A DNA stretch of 44,716 nt from Sphingobium quisquiliarum P25 (GCF_000445065.1 NZ_ATHO01000143.1:1-44716), one strand, 5' to 3'; counted from the stretch's first letter, positions 1 to 8,785 are shown. Numbers and translations: made by a program. The notes: generated from the letters alone by a model not told the origin.

Positions 1-696
1 CAGCGCTGGCAGCAGCGGCGCGAAGGCTGGCAGCAGCAGCAACAGCCGCAGCGGCGCGATGACCGCCCCTCCGGCCGTGTGGAGCAATCCGGGGCGCAGG
101 GCCGCTGGCAGCAGAGCGGCGTCCGCGGGGATGATGGCCGCAGGGACGATGGGCGCAGAGACGAGGGCCGCAGGAACGACGCTTCCCGCTGGAACCGTCA
201 GCAAGGCTGGGGCGAGGCGTCCCGGCAGCGGGACGACCGCCAGGGCTGGCGCGAAAGCCGCCGGGAGGACCGGCGCGACGGCTGGCGCGGCAATGATGGG
301 TGGAACAATGACGACCGGCGCTGGCGCGGCAACAACGGCGTGGACCGGCGGTTCGACGATCGCACCCGCTGGAATGGCCAGCGGCGCTGGGACAGCGGCT
401 GGCGGCAGGACCGGCGCTATGACTGGCGCAGCTACCGCTCGCGCTATGGCGACCGCTACCGCATCGGCCGCTATTATGCCCCGCGCGGATGGAGCTACGG
501 CTACAGGCGCTATTCCACCGGCATCTTCCTGAACAGCGTGCTGTTCACCAATTCCTACTGGATCGACGATCCATGGTCCTACCGTCTGCCGCCCGCCTAT
601 GGGACGCTGCGCTGGATTCGCTATTATGACGACGCGCTGCTGGTGGACATTCGCGACGGCTATGTGGTCGACGTGATCCATGAATTTTTCTGGTGA
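1..696 (+). CDS. RcnB-family exported protein (5' partial)
   Basis: The reading frame is open at the left edge, so the start and any signal peptide lie outside; 231 residues are visible. The first ~140 are low-complexity and very rich in Arg, Trp, Asp, Gln and Gly, with repeated GWR, DRR and DDR units. The last ~45 residues carry the RcnB signature: YRLPP, an RWIRYYDDALLVD block, then a valine-rich strand and a terminal FFW. RcnB is a periplasmic protein tied to nickel/cobalt homeostasis in enterobacteria; in sphingomonads such proteins are many and mostly uncharacterised, so a metal role here is only inferred. An intrinsic terminator follows at 745-771. Internal Met codons, such as the one at 79, are not convincing starts because the same compositional bias continues upstream of them. 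Confidence 0.8.
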   Translation, partial: QRWQQRREGWQQQQQPQRRDDRPSGRVEQSGAQGRWQQSGVRGDDGRRDDGRRDEGRRNDASRWNRQQGWGEASRQRDDRQGWRESRREDRRDGWRGNDGWNNDDRRWRGNNGVDRRFDDRTRWNGQRRWDSGWRQDRRYDWRSYRSRYGDRYRIGRYYAPRGWSYGYRRYSTGIFLNSVLFTNSYWIDDPWSYRLPPAYGTLRWIRYYDDALLVDIRDGYVVDVIHEFFW

Positions 697-744
697 GCGG
701 ATGAGACCAGGATAACGGCTCCTGACTGCACATCAGGAACAACT

Positions 745-778
745 GGGCTCGAAGCGGCAGGCTTCGGGCCCTTTTCAT
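745..778 (+). terminator. Intrinsic terminator after the first RcnB gene
   Basis: Arms 745-755 and 761-771 form an 11-bp stem (one G-U pair) around the 5-base loop GGCAG, followed by TTTTCATT. It lies 49 bp after the stop of the RcnB gene and before the ribosome binding site of the next gene, so the oxygenase is probably transcribed separately. Confidence 0.75.
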
Positions 779-814
779 TTGCGGCATCGGGCGCTCCGGT
801 GGCAGGAGGCATGC

Positions 815-1492
815 ATGACCGATGTGATCGATGATGGAGGGATAGCATCGCCTGCCCGCGCGCGGATAGGGGAAGCGGTGCGCGCCCGGCTGGAGCGCAA
901 CCCCATGGTCAGCCGGATCGATGCGCCCCGGCTGGAAATCTATGGACGCCGCGATTTCCTGAACGCGGAAGAATGCGCCGGGCTGCGCGCGCTGATCGAT
1001 GCGGGCGCGCAGCCATCGACGCTGTTTTCAGGGAGCGCGAACGCGGACTATCGCACCAGCCATAGCTGCAATCTGGACCCGTGGGACCCGCTGGTCATGA
1101 TCATCAGCGACCGGATCTGCGCGCTGACCGGCCTGCCGTCCGAAAATGGCGAGACGCTGCAAGGCCAGCGCTATGCGGTGGGACAGGAATATAAGCCGCA
1201 TTGCGACTATTTTCCCGTGACCGCCAATTACTGGCCAGCCATGCGCACGACCGGCGGGCAGCGCAGCTGGACGGCGATGATCTATCTGTCCGCCGTGGAA
1301 GCAGGGGGAGAGACTCATTTCCCGCACTGCGAATTCATGGTGCCGCCGGTCGAAGGCATGATCCTGCTCTGGAACAACATGAAGCCCGACGGCGCGCCCA
1401 ATCCCGACAGCCTGCACGCCGCCCGCCCGGTCGAGCGGGGCGAGAAATATGTCGTCACCAAATGGTTTCGGGAGAAGCGCTGGGGCGGCTGA
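815..1492 (+). CDS. 2OG-Fe(II) oxygenase, prolyl 4-hydroxylase-like
   Basis: 225 residues. The double-stranded beta-helix iron site is intact: HxD at His129/Asp131 (PHCDYF), the distal His201, and Lys211 ten residues later, which in P4H-type enzymes binds the 2-oxoglutarate C5 carboxylate. The family uses O2 and 2-oxoglutarate to hydroxylate a protein or small-molecule substrate; the substrate cannot be read from sequence. The start at 815 is chosen because CAGGAGG sits 5 bases upstream; an in-frame ATG at 779 lies just after the preceding terminator and has no ribosome binding site. There is no signal peptide, so the protein is probably cytoplasmic. The flanking RcnB genes show no obvious functional link. 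Confidence 0.85.
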   Translation: MTDVIDDGGIASPARARIGEAVRARLERNPMVSRIDAPRLEIYGRRDFLNAEECAGLRALIDAGAQPSTLFSGSANADYRTSHSCNLDPWDPLVMIISDRICALTGLPSENGETLQGQRYAVGQEYKPHCDYFPVTANYWPAMRTTGGQRSWTAMIYLSAVEAGGETHFPHCEFMVPPVEGMILLWNNMKPDGAPNPDSLHAARPVERGEKYVVTKWFREKRWGG

Positions 1493-1681
1493 ACCGGACG
1501 CCCCTCCTTCCGCCGGGCTGATACATTTCGCGACATAAATGACCGTTAGCTGACCGGCCCGTTTTCGGGCGGTTCAGCGCAAGGGGCGCATAAGCATGCT
1601 GTTGGCGGCGGAACCTGCCACAGGGGCTGAAAGCTGGACGCCCGCCGGTTTCCCGCCGCCAAGCTGATTGGGAGAAAATAT

Positions 1682-2152
1682 ATGCGTAAGTTGATCATCC
1701 TGGGCCTGATTGCAGCCACTGCCATGCCCGGCGCGGCGATGGCCCAGTCGCGCGGCGAAGTCCGCGACAGCGCGCGCGAACTGCGGCAGGAACAGCGCGA
1801 GCTTCGCGATGCCCGCCGCTATGGCGACCGCCGCGACGTGCGCGAACAGCGCCGCGATGTGCGCGAAGCACGGCGGGAGCTGCGGGAAGACTGGCGCGAC
1901 TATCGCCGCTCGCACCGCGACGTCTACCGCGCGGGCAACTGGAACGCGCCCTTCCGCTATAATCGCTGGGAAGCGGGCGCGCGGCTTCGCCCGGCCTATT
2001 ACAGCTCACGCTATTATATCAGCGATCCCTATCGCTACCGCCTGCCCCGTCCTGGCAACAATATGCGCTGGGTCAGGCACTATAATGACGTGCTGCTGGT
2101 GAATGTCCGCACCGGCCGGGTGATCCAGGTCCATCGCGGCTTCTTCTGGTAA
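1682..2152 (+). CDS. RcnB-family exported protein
   Basis: 156 residues. A clean Sec signal peptide (MRKL, hydrophobic core, AMA-Q) suggests cleavage near residue 21. Residues ~25-80 are an Arg/Asp/Glu-rich amphipathic segment (RRDVREARRELRED), probably helical. The C-terminal RcnB domain reads YRLPRPGNNMRWVRHYNDVLLVNVRTGRVIQV and ends in FFW. RcnB homologues are periplasmic; the metal-homeostasis function is known for the enterobacterial member and only inferred here. GGGAGAA precedes the ATG by ~6 bases. The Arg/Asp segment closely resembles that of the glycine-zipper protein at 14597-15178, although the C-terminal domains differ. Confidence 0.85.
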   Translation: MRKLIILGLIAATAMPGAAMAQSRGEVRDSARELRQEQRELRDARRYGDRRDVREQRRDVREARRELREDWRDYRRSHRDVYRAGNWNAPFRYNRWEAGARLRPAYYSSRYYISDPYRYRLPRPGNNMRWVRHYNDVLLVNVRTGRVIQVHRGFFW

Positions 2153-2180
2153 GCGGCACGGCCTCCTGAGGAAACGACAG

Positions 2181-2208
2181 CGGCTCCAGATCGATCGGTC
2201 TGGAGCCG
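2181..2208. terminator. Hairpin between convergent rcnB-like gene and lysK
   Basis: A perfect 10-bp inverted repeat (CGGCTCCAGA / TCTGGAGCCG) with an 8-base loop lies 28 bp after the RcnB stop. Only a weak T run (TTCTG) follows, so termination efficiency is uncertain. No coding signal was seen in the rest of 2153-2368. Confidence 0.55.
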
Positions 2209-2368
2209 TTCTGCTGCATGGCAGGCCAAGGTCCTGAACCCCTTGGCCGCGCCGCTCGTCTCCGGGCAGGCGCGGCCGATGACACGCGCCAGGCGCGCCA
2301 TCAGTCCGAAAGGGGGTGGACCAGATAACGCAACGTTTGGCGGCCCTGAATGTTCCGCCGCGCGCCCC

Positions 2369-3949
2369 TCAGCCCCCCAGCGCCTGCGCGATCAACCGGC
2401 GGCTGTTGGCGATGCCGTAAAGGGCGATGAAACTGCCCATGCGCGGCCCCTGATCGGCCCCCAGCAGCGTCTGGTACAACGCCTTGAACCAGTCCTTCAG
2501 TTCGGCGAAGCCAAAGGCTTCGTCCTTGCCGATGGCGTAGACGATATTCTGGATCTCCTCCGCGCCCGCATCTTCGGGAAGACCGGCAAGCTCCTCATCC
2601 AGCTTGCGCAGCGCCGCGGCCTCATGCGCCTCCGGCGCGCGGCGCTTGAGCGTCGGCGCGACGAAATCGCGGTGATAGGCGAGCGCATGGCCGATCAGCG
2701 CATCCAGTTCGGGATAGCTGTCCGCATTGGCGCCCGGAACATAATTTTGCAGATAGCCCCACACCTGTTCGCGGCTGGCATCCCCCATTACGCCGACCAG
2801 GTTCAGCAGCAGGCCGAAGGTCACCGGCAATTCGCCTTCGGGCAGCTTGCCGTCATGGATATGGTGCACGGGATTGCCGAGCTTCTGCTCGATCGCCTGC
2901 TTGGGGTAATTGGCGCGGAACTGCCAATATTCGTCCACCGCACGGGGGATCACGCCCATGTGCAGTTGCTTGGCCTTCTTGGGCTCGCGATAGGCGAAGA
3001 AGGCAAGGCTTTCCTGCGGGCCATAGGTCAGCCATTGTTCAAGGCTGAGGCCGTTGCCCTTGGACTTGGAGATCTTCTCGCCCTTTTCATCCAGGAACAT
3101 CTCATAGTTGAAACCTTCTGGCGGGCGTGCGCCCAGCGCGCGGCAGATCTTCGAGCTTTGCGTGACCGAATCGATCAGGTCCTTGCCCGCCATCTCATAA
3201 TCGACGCCCAGCGCGACCCAGCGCATCGCCCAGTCGACCTTCCATTGCAGCTTCGCCGCGCCGGACAGGATCGACTGTTCGATCACTTCGCCCTCATCCT
3301 CGAACCGGACGATGCCCGCTTCGGCGTCCACCACCTCGACCGGGACCTGGAGGACGATGCCGCTTTTGGCGCTGATGGGCAGGACCGGCGAATAGGTCGC
3401 CTGCCGTTCCTTGCGCAGCGTCGGCAGCATGATGTCCATAATGTCCTGATAATGGCGCAGGACGTTGCGGAGCGCATCGTCGAAAGCGCCGGAGCGGTAG
3501 CGCTCGGTAGCGGAGACGAACTCATAGTCGAAGCCGAAACGGTCCAGAAATTCCCGCAGCATCGCATTATTGTGATGCGCGAAGCTTTCGAACTTCCCGA
3601 ACGGATCGGGCACCTGCGTCAGCGGCTTGCCCAGATGTTCGGCCAGCATCGCCTGGTTGGGCACATTGTCGGGCACCTTGCGCAGGCCGTCCATATCGTC
3701 GCTGAACGCGATCAGGCGGGTCGGGACATCCGACAGCGCATGATAGGCGTTGCGCACCATGGTCGTGCGCAGCACTTCGTTGAAGGTGCCGATATGCGGC
3801 AGGCCCGAAGGACCATAGCCGGTTTCGAAGAGGATATAGCCTTTATCAGGCGCGCCCTGGGGATAGCGCTTGAGCAGCTTGCGCGCTTCTTCATAGGGCC
3901 AGGCCTTGGACGCCTGTGCGGCGGTGCGGAGGATTTCGGACACAGTCAT
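2369..3949 (-). CDS. lysK: Lysyl-tRNA synthetase, class I
   Basis: 526 residues, the usual length of class I LysRS. The enzyme charges tRNA-Lys with lysine at the cost of ATP. It has a Rossmann-fold catalytic domain with the HIGH-type signature PHIGT at residues 51-55 and the KMSKS-type loop KISKS at 292-296, followed by an alpha-helical C-terminal domain. Class I LysRS is the archaeal type that replaces the usual class II enzyme in many alphaproteobacteria. The ATG at 3949 begins MTVSEILRTAA. The gene diverges from the helicase at 4072 across 122 bp, which must hold both promoters. It ends 215 bp from the convergent RcnB gene. Confidence 0.95.
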   Translation of the reverse strand: MTVSEILRTAAQASKAWPYEEARKLLKRYPQGAPDKGYILFETGYGPSGLPHIGTFNEVLRTTMVRNAYHALSDVPTRLIAFSDDMDGLRKVPDNVPNQAMLAEHLGKPLTQVPDPFGKFESFAHHNNAMLREFLDRFGFDYEFVSATERYRSGAFDDALRNVLRHYQDIMDIMLPTLRKERQATYSPVLPISAKSGIVLQVPVEVVDAEAGIVRFEDEGEVIEQSILSGAAKLQWKVDWAMRWVALGVDYEMAGKDLIDSVTQSSKICRALGARPPEGFNYEMFLDEKGEKISKSKGNGLSLEQWLTYGPQESLAFFAYREPKKAKQLHMGVIPRAVDEYWQFRANYPKQAIEQKLGNPVHHIHDGKLPEGELPVTFGLLLNLVGVMGDASREQVWGYLQNYVPGANADSYPELDALIGHALAYHRDFVAPTLKRRAPEAHEAAALRKLDEELAGLPEDAGAEEIQNIVYAIGKDEAFGFAELKDWFKALYQTLLGADQGPRMGSFIALYGIANSRRLIAQALGG

Positions 3950-4071
3950 GATGGAAAGTCCCCTAGCCCCGGTCAGCCGGAAAGGGAACGGGTAAAGAAA
4001 TCGGCCGCGCCGCGCCGCCGTTCGCCGAATTTCAGTTTCCCTTTTGTTCCAGCTCGCCTACTCCCGGATGC

Positions 4072-6822
4072 GTGATCGATCCCGCCGCCCTGCCCGCCCT
4101 CCACGCCAGCCATGGCGGCATATGGCTGCGTGAAGGCTCCGTGACGCAGGCGGTGGCGAAGGGCAGCGCGATCGGCCGCGCGGCGGAAACGCCCGTGCTG
4201 CTGCTGAACGCGCCGCTGACGGGGCAGAGGCTGGGCTATCCCGAACTGAACGGCCTTGATCTGCTGGAACTCTGGGCCTTCGTGCATCCCGCCCGCTTCC
4301 TCGTCCCCACGGCCAAGGGCCTCGCCGAAGCGCTGGGGCTGGAGCGGCCCGCGAACGAGGCGGACATCCCCGCCTTGCTGCAATCGGCGGCGTCGGCCCT
4401 GCTCGCCACGCTGGAAGCGCCGGACTGGGCGGAGCGCGAAGGCGGATGGACCGCCGCGCAATCGCTCCATCGCCTGCGCTGGCCATGGGGGCCGCTGGTT
4501 GCGCCGCGCATCCCCCGCCCGGCCGAGGCGGAACGATGGCTGTTTTCCCGCCTGCCGGAATGGGAGGAAGCGCCGCCCCGCCCCGCCGCCCGCTCCATCG
4601 CGCTGGAGGAGGACGCCGTCCTCTCGCGCCTTTCCAGCCTCACCGGCGCGGCAGCGGAGCCAAGGCCGGGACAGCGCGCCTATGCGGCTGCGGCGGTCGA
4701 GGCTTTCCGGCCCCGCGCGCACCGCGATCAGCCCAACATGCTGCTCGCCGAAGCCGGGACGGGCATTGGCAAGACGCTGGGCTATCTCGCGCCCGCCTCG
4801 CTCTGGGCATCGCAGGCGCAGGGGACGGTGTGGATATCCACCTATACCAAGGCGCTGCAAAGGCAGCTCGACCGCGAAAGCCTGCGCCTCTTTCCCGATC
4901 CGGCGACGGCGGCGCGGCGCGTCGTCGTGCGCAAGGGGCGGGAAAATTATCTCTGCCTGCTCAATCTGGAGGACGCGCTGCAAGGCGGCTTTGCCGGGCG
5001 CGCCGCCATATTGGCGCAGCTCGTCGCGCGCTGGGCGGCCTATAGCAAGGATGGCGACATGGTGGGTGGCGACTTGCCCGGCTGGCTGCCCACCCTGTTC
5101 CGGCGCAACGGTTCGACGGCGCTGACCGACCGGCGGGGCGAGTGCATCTATGCGGGCTGTCCCCATTATCGCAAATGCTTCATCGAACGGTCGGCGCGGG
5201 CATCGGCCGAAGCGGACATCGTCATCGCCAACCATGCGCTGGTGATGATCAACGCCGCGCGCGGCCGCGAAACCGGGCAGCGTCCGCAGCGCATCGTCTT
5301 CGACGAAGGCCATCATCTGTTCGACGCCGCCGACGCGACCTTTTCCGTGGCCCTGTCCGGCCAGGAAGCGATCGAACTGCGCCGCTGGATCATGGGTCCC
5401 GAAGGATCGTCACGCGGCAGGCGGAGGGGGCTGGCGGCGCGCCTGTCTGACCTTGCCAGCTATGACGAGGAAGGCGGCGAAGCGATCCGCGCGGCGACCG
5501 ACGCGGCGCGGGCGCTGCCTGCCGACGAATGGTTGAAGCGCGTCGTCGCGGGCGAGCCTTTCGGCCCGGTCGAACAATTGCTCGCCGCCGTGCGCGGCAC
5601 CGTCTTCGCCCGCGCCGCCGATGCGGGGGAAGCCGACGCAGGCTATGGCCTGGAAACCGAGCTTGCCGAACCGGACGGCGCTCTGGTGGAAGCGGCGCAG
5701 GATGCGGCGCTGGCGCTCGACGCGCTGCTGCGTCCGCTCGCCCGGCTCGCCAGGCGGCTGGAAGCGGTGGTGGAGGATGCGCCCGACTGGCTGGACGGCG
5801 CCGCGCGCGCGCGGATCGAAGGCGCGATCGCATCGCTGAACTGGCGGCGCGACCTGATCACCGCGTGGCTCGCCTTGCTCGCGCGGATCGGCGGACCGGC
5901 CGATCCTGATTTCGTCGACTGGCTGACGGTCGATCGCGTCGAGGGGCGCGAATATGACATCGGCGTGCACCGCCACTGGCTCGATCCCACGCGTCCGCTG
6001 GCCGAAACCGTGCTGAAACCGGCGCATGGCGTGCTCGTCACCTCGGCAACGCTCAAGGGCGGCGGCGACTGGGACAATGCAGAAAGCCGCAGCGGCGCGG
6101 TCCATCTGGCGCGCGGCGCGCATAGGTTCGAAGCGCCCAGCCCCTTCGACTATCCCAGCCGCGCCGAAGTGCTGATCGTCACCGACATCAAACGCGGCGA
6201 CATCGCTGCCCTGTCCGGGGCCTATGCCCGGCTGATCGAGGCGTCGGGCGGCGGCACGCTGGGCCTGTTCACGGCGATCCGGCGGCTGCGCGCGGTCCAT
6301 GCGCGGATCGCCGACCGGCTCGCAAGGGCCGGCCTGCCGCTCTATGCCCAGCATGTCGATCCGATGGACACCGGCACGCTGATCGACATTTTCCGCGACG
6401 ATCCGCGCGCGTCCCTGCTCGGCACCGATGCGCTGCGCGACGGGGTGGACGTGCCGGGGCATTCGCTGCGGCTGGTGGTGATGGAGGGGGTTCCCTGGTC
6501 CAAGCCGACGGTGCTGCATGCGGCCCGGCGGCTGGCGGGCGGAGGCGCGGCCTATGACGACCGGCTGATCCGCGCCCGGCTCGCCCAGGCGTTCGGCCGC
6601 CTCATCCGCCGCGCGGAGGACCGGGGCAGCTTCGTCATATTGTCGGCCGCCATGCCCAGCCGCCTGCTCAGCGCCTTTCCGCCGGGCACGCCCGTGCGGC
6701 GGCTGACGCTGGATGAAGCGATCATTGCGGTCAGCGCGCATTCCCGCGCTGGCATTGGCGGCGGGGCGGCGCTAGGGCTTCAGGATAACGAGTCCGGCAC
6801 CCACGACCTGGAGCAAAGATGA
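4072..6822 (+). CDS. DinG/YoaA-like Fe-S superfamily 2 DNA helicase
   Basis: 916 residues, starting with GTG at 4072. Walker A is EAGTGIGKT at 227-235. Four cysteines (Cys295, Cys358, Cys363, Cys369) have the spacing of the XPD/DinG [4Fe-4S] cluster. The Walker B box is the variant DEGH at 411-414 rather than DEAH. Motif VI lies near the C-terminus (QAFGRLIRR). Helicases of this family unwind damaged DNA, D-loops and R-loops with 5'-3' polarity and help resolve stalled forks. About 190 residues precede the helicase core; they contain a stretch faintly like the C-terminal half of DnaQ-type exonucleases (LDLLELWAFVHP) but no visible DxE pair, so they may be a decayed nuclease domain. The stop overlaps the next start (ATGA), indicating one transcript. 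Confidence 0.88.
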   Translation: MIDPAALPALHASHGGIWLREGSVTQAVAKGSAIGRAAETPVLLLNAPLTGQRLGYPELNGLDLLELWAFVHPARFLVPTAKGLAEALGLERPANEADIPALLQSAASALLATLEAPDWAEREGGWTAAQSLHRLRWPWGPLVAPRIPRPAEAERWLFSRLPEWEEAPPRPAARSIALEEDAVLSRLSSLTGAAAEPRPGQRAYAAAAVEAFRPRAHRDQPNMLLAEAGTGIGKTLGYLAPASLWASQAQGTVWISTYTKALQRQLDRESLRLFPDPATAARRVVVRKGRENYLCLLNLEDALQGGFAGRAAILAQLVARWAAYSKDGDMVGGDLPGWLPTLFRRNGSTALTDRRGECIYAGCPHYRKCFIERSARASAEADIVIANHALVMINAARGRETGQRPQRIVFDEGHHLFDAADATFSVALSGQEAIELRRWIMGPEGSSRGRRRGLAARLSDLASYDEEGGEAIRAATDAARALPADEWLKRVVAGEPFGPVEQLLAAVRGTVFARAADAGEADAGYGLETELAEPDGALVEAAQDAALALDALLRPLARLARRLEAVVEDAPDWLDGAARARIEGAIASLNWRRDLITAWLALLARIGGPADPDFVDWLTVDRVEGREYDIGVHRHWLDPTRPLAETVLKPAHGVLVTSATLKGGGDWDNAESRSGAVHLARGAHRFEAPSPFDYPSRAEVLIVTDIKRGDIAALSGAYARLIEASGGGTLGLFTAIRRLRAVHARIADRLARAGLPLYAQHVDPMDTGTLIDIFRDDPRASLLGTDALRDGVDVPGHSLRLVVMEGVPWSKPTVLHAARRLAGGGAAYDDRLIRARLAQAFGRLIRRAEDRGSFVILSAAMPSRLLSAFPPGTPVRRLTLDEAIIAVSAHSRAGIGGGAALGLQDNESGTHDLEQR

Positions 6823-7361
6823 AGCGGCTGACCCTGTTGCGCCACGCCAAGTCCGATTGGGACGATCCGGTCGCGCGTGATTTCGACCGGCCGCTCAATC
6901 GCCGGGGCGAAAAGGCGGCGCTGCTGGTCGGCCAGTTCGCGAAATCGCGCAAGATGCAGTTCGACAGGCTGGTGGCGTCGCCCGCCGTGCGCGTTACCCA
7001 GACGCTGGACACGTTCCTGTCGGGCTATGGCGAGCCGCTGGAGCCGCATTGGGACCGGCGCATCTATCTGGCATCGGCCGCTACCCTGTTCGACGTGATC
7101 CGCGACCTTCCCGATACGGCGCAGAGCGTCCTGATGGCAGGGCATAATCCTGGTCTGGAGGAACTGATCCTGGAACTGGTGCCCGATGACGGCGCAAGCC
7201 CTCTGCGCGAGGATGTCGAGGTGAAATTCCCGACGGCCAGCCTGGCGGCGATGGACCTGACGATCGATCATTGGGCACAGGCGAAGAAGGATGTCGGCAC
7301 GCTGGTGAGCTTCACCCGTCCGCGCGACATCGATCCGGCGCTTGGCCCCGGATCGCGCTGA
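6819..7361 (+). CDS. SixA-like histidine phosphatase
   Basis: 180 residues. The phosphohistidine-accepting motif LLRHAKS places the catalytic His at residue 9, and the second conserved His lies in GHNPG (His109), the arrangement of the SixA branch of the histidine phosphatase superfamily. SixA of E. coli removes phosphate from phosphohistidine proteins; the target here is unknown. The start codon overlaps the helicase stop by four bases, so the two are translationally coupled, and a GNAT gene follows after 12 bp. The shared operon does not by itself reveal a common pathway. No signal peptide is present. Confidence 0.85.
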   Translation: MKRLTLLRHAKSDWDDPVARDFDRPLNRRGEKAALLVGQFAKSRKMQFDRLVASPAVRVTQTLDTFLSGYGEPLEPHWDRRIYLASAATLFDVIRDLPDTAQSVLMAGHNPGLEELILELVPDDGASPLREDVEVKFPTASLAAMDLTIDHWAQAKKDVGTLVSFTRPRDIDPALGPGSR

Positions 7362-7373
7362 CGCAGGCGGCCG

Positions 7374-7895
7374 GTGACGCCGATCCGCTGGCGCGGGGCC
7401 GTGGCAGGCGATGCGCAGGCCCTGTCCATACTGGGCGGCGCGACCTTCCTCGCCAGCTTCGCCCATGACCATCCCGGCGATGCGCTGCTCGCCCATGTCC
7501 GTTCGGCGCATTCGGAAAGCTTTTATCAGGCGGCGATCGCCGATCCTTCGCAACTGCTGCTGATCGGCGAAACGCCCCTGAGCGCGCCGGTCGGCTATGC
7601 GATGCTGACCCCGCCGGACCTTCCCGTGGACTGCGACGGCCGGCATGATGTGGAGGTCAAGCGCTTCTACCTTCTGGGCGGATGGCAGGGCGGCGGTCAT
7701 GCAGACATGCTGATGGACCTGCTCGCCGCAGAAAGCCGCAACCGCGGCGCGCGCCGGATGCTGCTGGCGGTCTATCCGCAGAATGAGCGGGCGCGGCGCT
7801 TCTACGCCCGGCACGGCTTTGAAGAGATTGGCGAGACCGTCTTCATGGTCGGCGAAACGCCCTTTCGCGACCTCGTCTACGCGCGGAACTTATAG
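7374..7895 (+). CDS. GNAT-family N-acetyltransferase
   Basis: 173 residues with a GTG start 12 bp after the SixA-like gene. The acetyl-CoA binding motif A appears as GWQGGGHAD, preceded by the beta-strand VEVKRFYLLG; motif B is present as NERARRFYARHGFEEIGE. Proteins of this kind transfer an acetyl group from acetyl-CoA to an amine, often a protein N-terminus, an antibiotic or a small metabolite. Nothing in the sequence fixes the substrate. It is the last gene of the helicase-phosphatase-acetyltransferase operon and converges on the MerR gene, with 17 bp between the stops. Confidence 0.82.
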   Translation: MTPIRWRGAVAGDAQALSILGGATFLASFAHDHPGDALLAHVRSAHSESFYQAAIADPSQLLLIGETPLSAPVGYAMLTPPDLPVDCDGRHDVEVKRFYLLGGWQGGGHADMLMDLLAAESRNRGARRMLLAVYPQNERARRFYARHGFEEIGETVFMVGETPFRDLVYARNL

Positions 7896-7912
7896 CGGCT
7901 TTCCAGGCGCGC

Positions 7913-8290
7913 TCAGGTCACGCCGTCCTCTCCAACGGCGCGCGCCAATGTGGCGCGGATCGATTGCAGCCGTGCGAGAAAATCCTGCGGCGGCGCTGGC
8001 GGGTCCGCTGGCTGGGGCGCGGGTGCGGCGCTGGCTGGCGCTGGCGTTCCGGCTCCTTCCGCCAGCGCCTTTTGAGCGCCGCGCACGGTGAAGCCCTCGA
8101 CATTCAGCAACTGGTTGATGCGCCGGACGAGGGCGACGTCAGCCGGGCGGTAATAGCGCCGGTTGCCGGACCGTTGCAGCGGCCGGAGCTGGGGAAAGCG
8201 CGTTTCCCAATAGCGCAGGATATGCTGCGGCAGTCCAAGCTCCGCGGACAATTCGCTGATGGTCAGAAATGCGCCGTCTGCCTTTTCCAT
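7913..8290 (-). CDS. MerR-family transcriptional regulator
   Basis: 125 residues. The N-terminal winged helix-turn-helix begins LTISELSAELG (about residues 9-19) and continues with the MerR signature RYWETRFPQLRP and NRRYYRPADVALV. The C-terminal part is short, Ala/Pro-rich and without effector-binding cysteines, so no metal- or drug-sensing role can be claimed. A MerR gene just downstream of ihfA is a conserved alphaproteobacterial arrangement; 73 bp separate them here. It is the last gene of the rpmF-plsX-fabH-ihfA cluster and may be read through from it. Confidence 0.88.
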   Translation of the reverse strand: MEKADGAFLTISELSAELGLPQHILRYWETRFPQLRPLQRSGNRRYYRPADVALVRRINQLLNVEGFTVRGAQKALAEGAGTPAPASAAPAPQPADPPAPPQDFLARLQSIRATLARAVGEDGVT

Positions 8291-8363
8291 GACGGCGATG
8301 TTGCACCCATAGCCGCAACAAGGTCAACCATCGCGCGGCATGCGGCCCTGTTGCAGCGGCTCG

Positions 8364-8660
8364 TCAGGATGCGGCGACGCGATCCCGCATCGTCTGGCTG
8401 GCGCGGAAGGTGAGCACGCGGCGCGGCTCGATCGGCACTTCGACGCCGGTCTTGGGATTGCGGCCCATGCGCTGCGTCTTGTCGCGCAGGACGAAGGTGC
8501 CGAAGCTGGAAATCTTTACATTCTCCCCACGCTCAAGCGCGGCGGACATATGTTCCAGAATGGATTCGATCATGGCAGCGGACTCGGCGCGCGACAGACC
8601 GATATGACGGTTCACGCTTTCGGCAAGGTCTGCGCGTGTCAACGTGCCAGGAGCAGTCAT
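8364..8660 (-). CDS. ihfA: Integration host factor subunit alpha
   Basis: 98 residues. IhfA pairs with IhfB to form the DNA-bending heterodimer used in recombination, replication and transcription. The HU/IHF fold is complete: the N-terminal helices ([10 protein letters not shown]), the ISSFGTF turn, and the beta-arm with RMGRNPKTG, where Pro69 is the intercalating proline. The arm continues as [12 protein letters not shown], typical of the alpha subunit and unlike HU. AGGAAG lies about 8 bases before the ATG. fabH lies 125 bp upstream, so ihfA may have its own promoter in 8661-8785. The upstream gap holds a direct repeat of GCGCAAAAA (8759-8767 and 8770-8778). Confidence 0.95.
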   Translation of the reverse strand: MTAPGTLTRADLAESVNRHIGLSRAESAAMIESILEHMSAALERGENVKISSFGTFVLRDKTQRMGRNPKTGVEVPIEPRRVLTFRASQTMRDRVAAS

Positions 8661-8785
8661 TGATCTTCCTCACCTTCTTCTGCGCGGTTTTGCGCCCGTT
8701 CGATGGTTTATTTTGCGGTAACCCGAATGATTCTGCAAGATGACTCGTTGCCCGATGTGCGCAAAAACGGCGCAAAAAGGGATGG

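Noticed and set aside
2080..2301. Small minus-strand ORF (73 codons) downstream of the EcfG-like match at 2332
   Set aside because: No ribosome binding site or recognisable product, and it runs through the hairpin and into the RcnB gene.
2243..4075. Long plus-strand ORF (610 codons) opposite lysK
   Set aside because: It is the mirror frame of class I LysRS, whose motifs are unambiguous; high GC at third codon positions keeps the antisense frame open.
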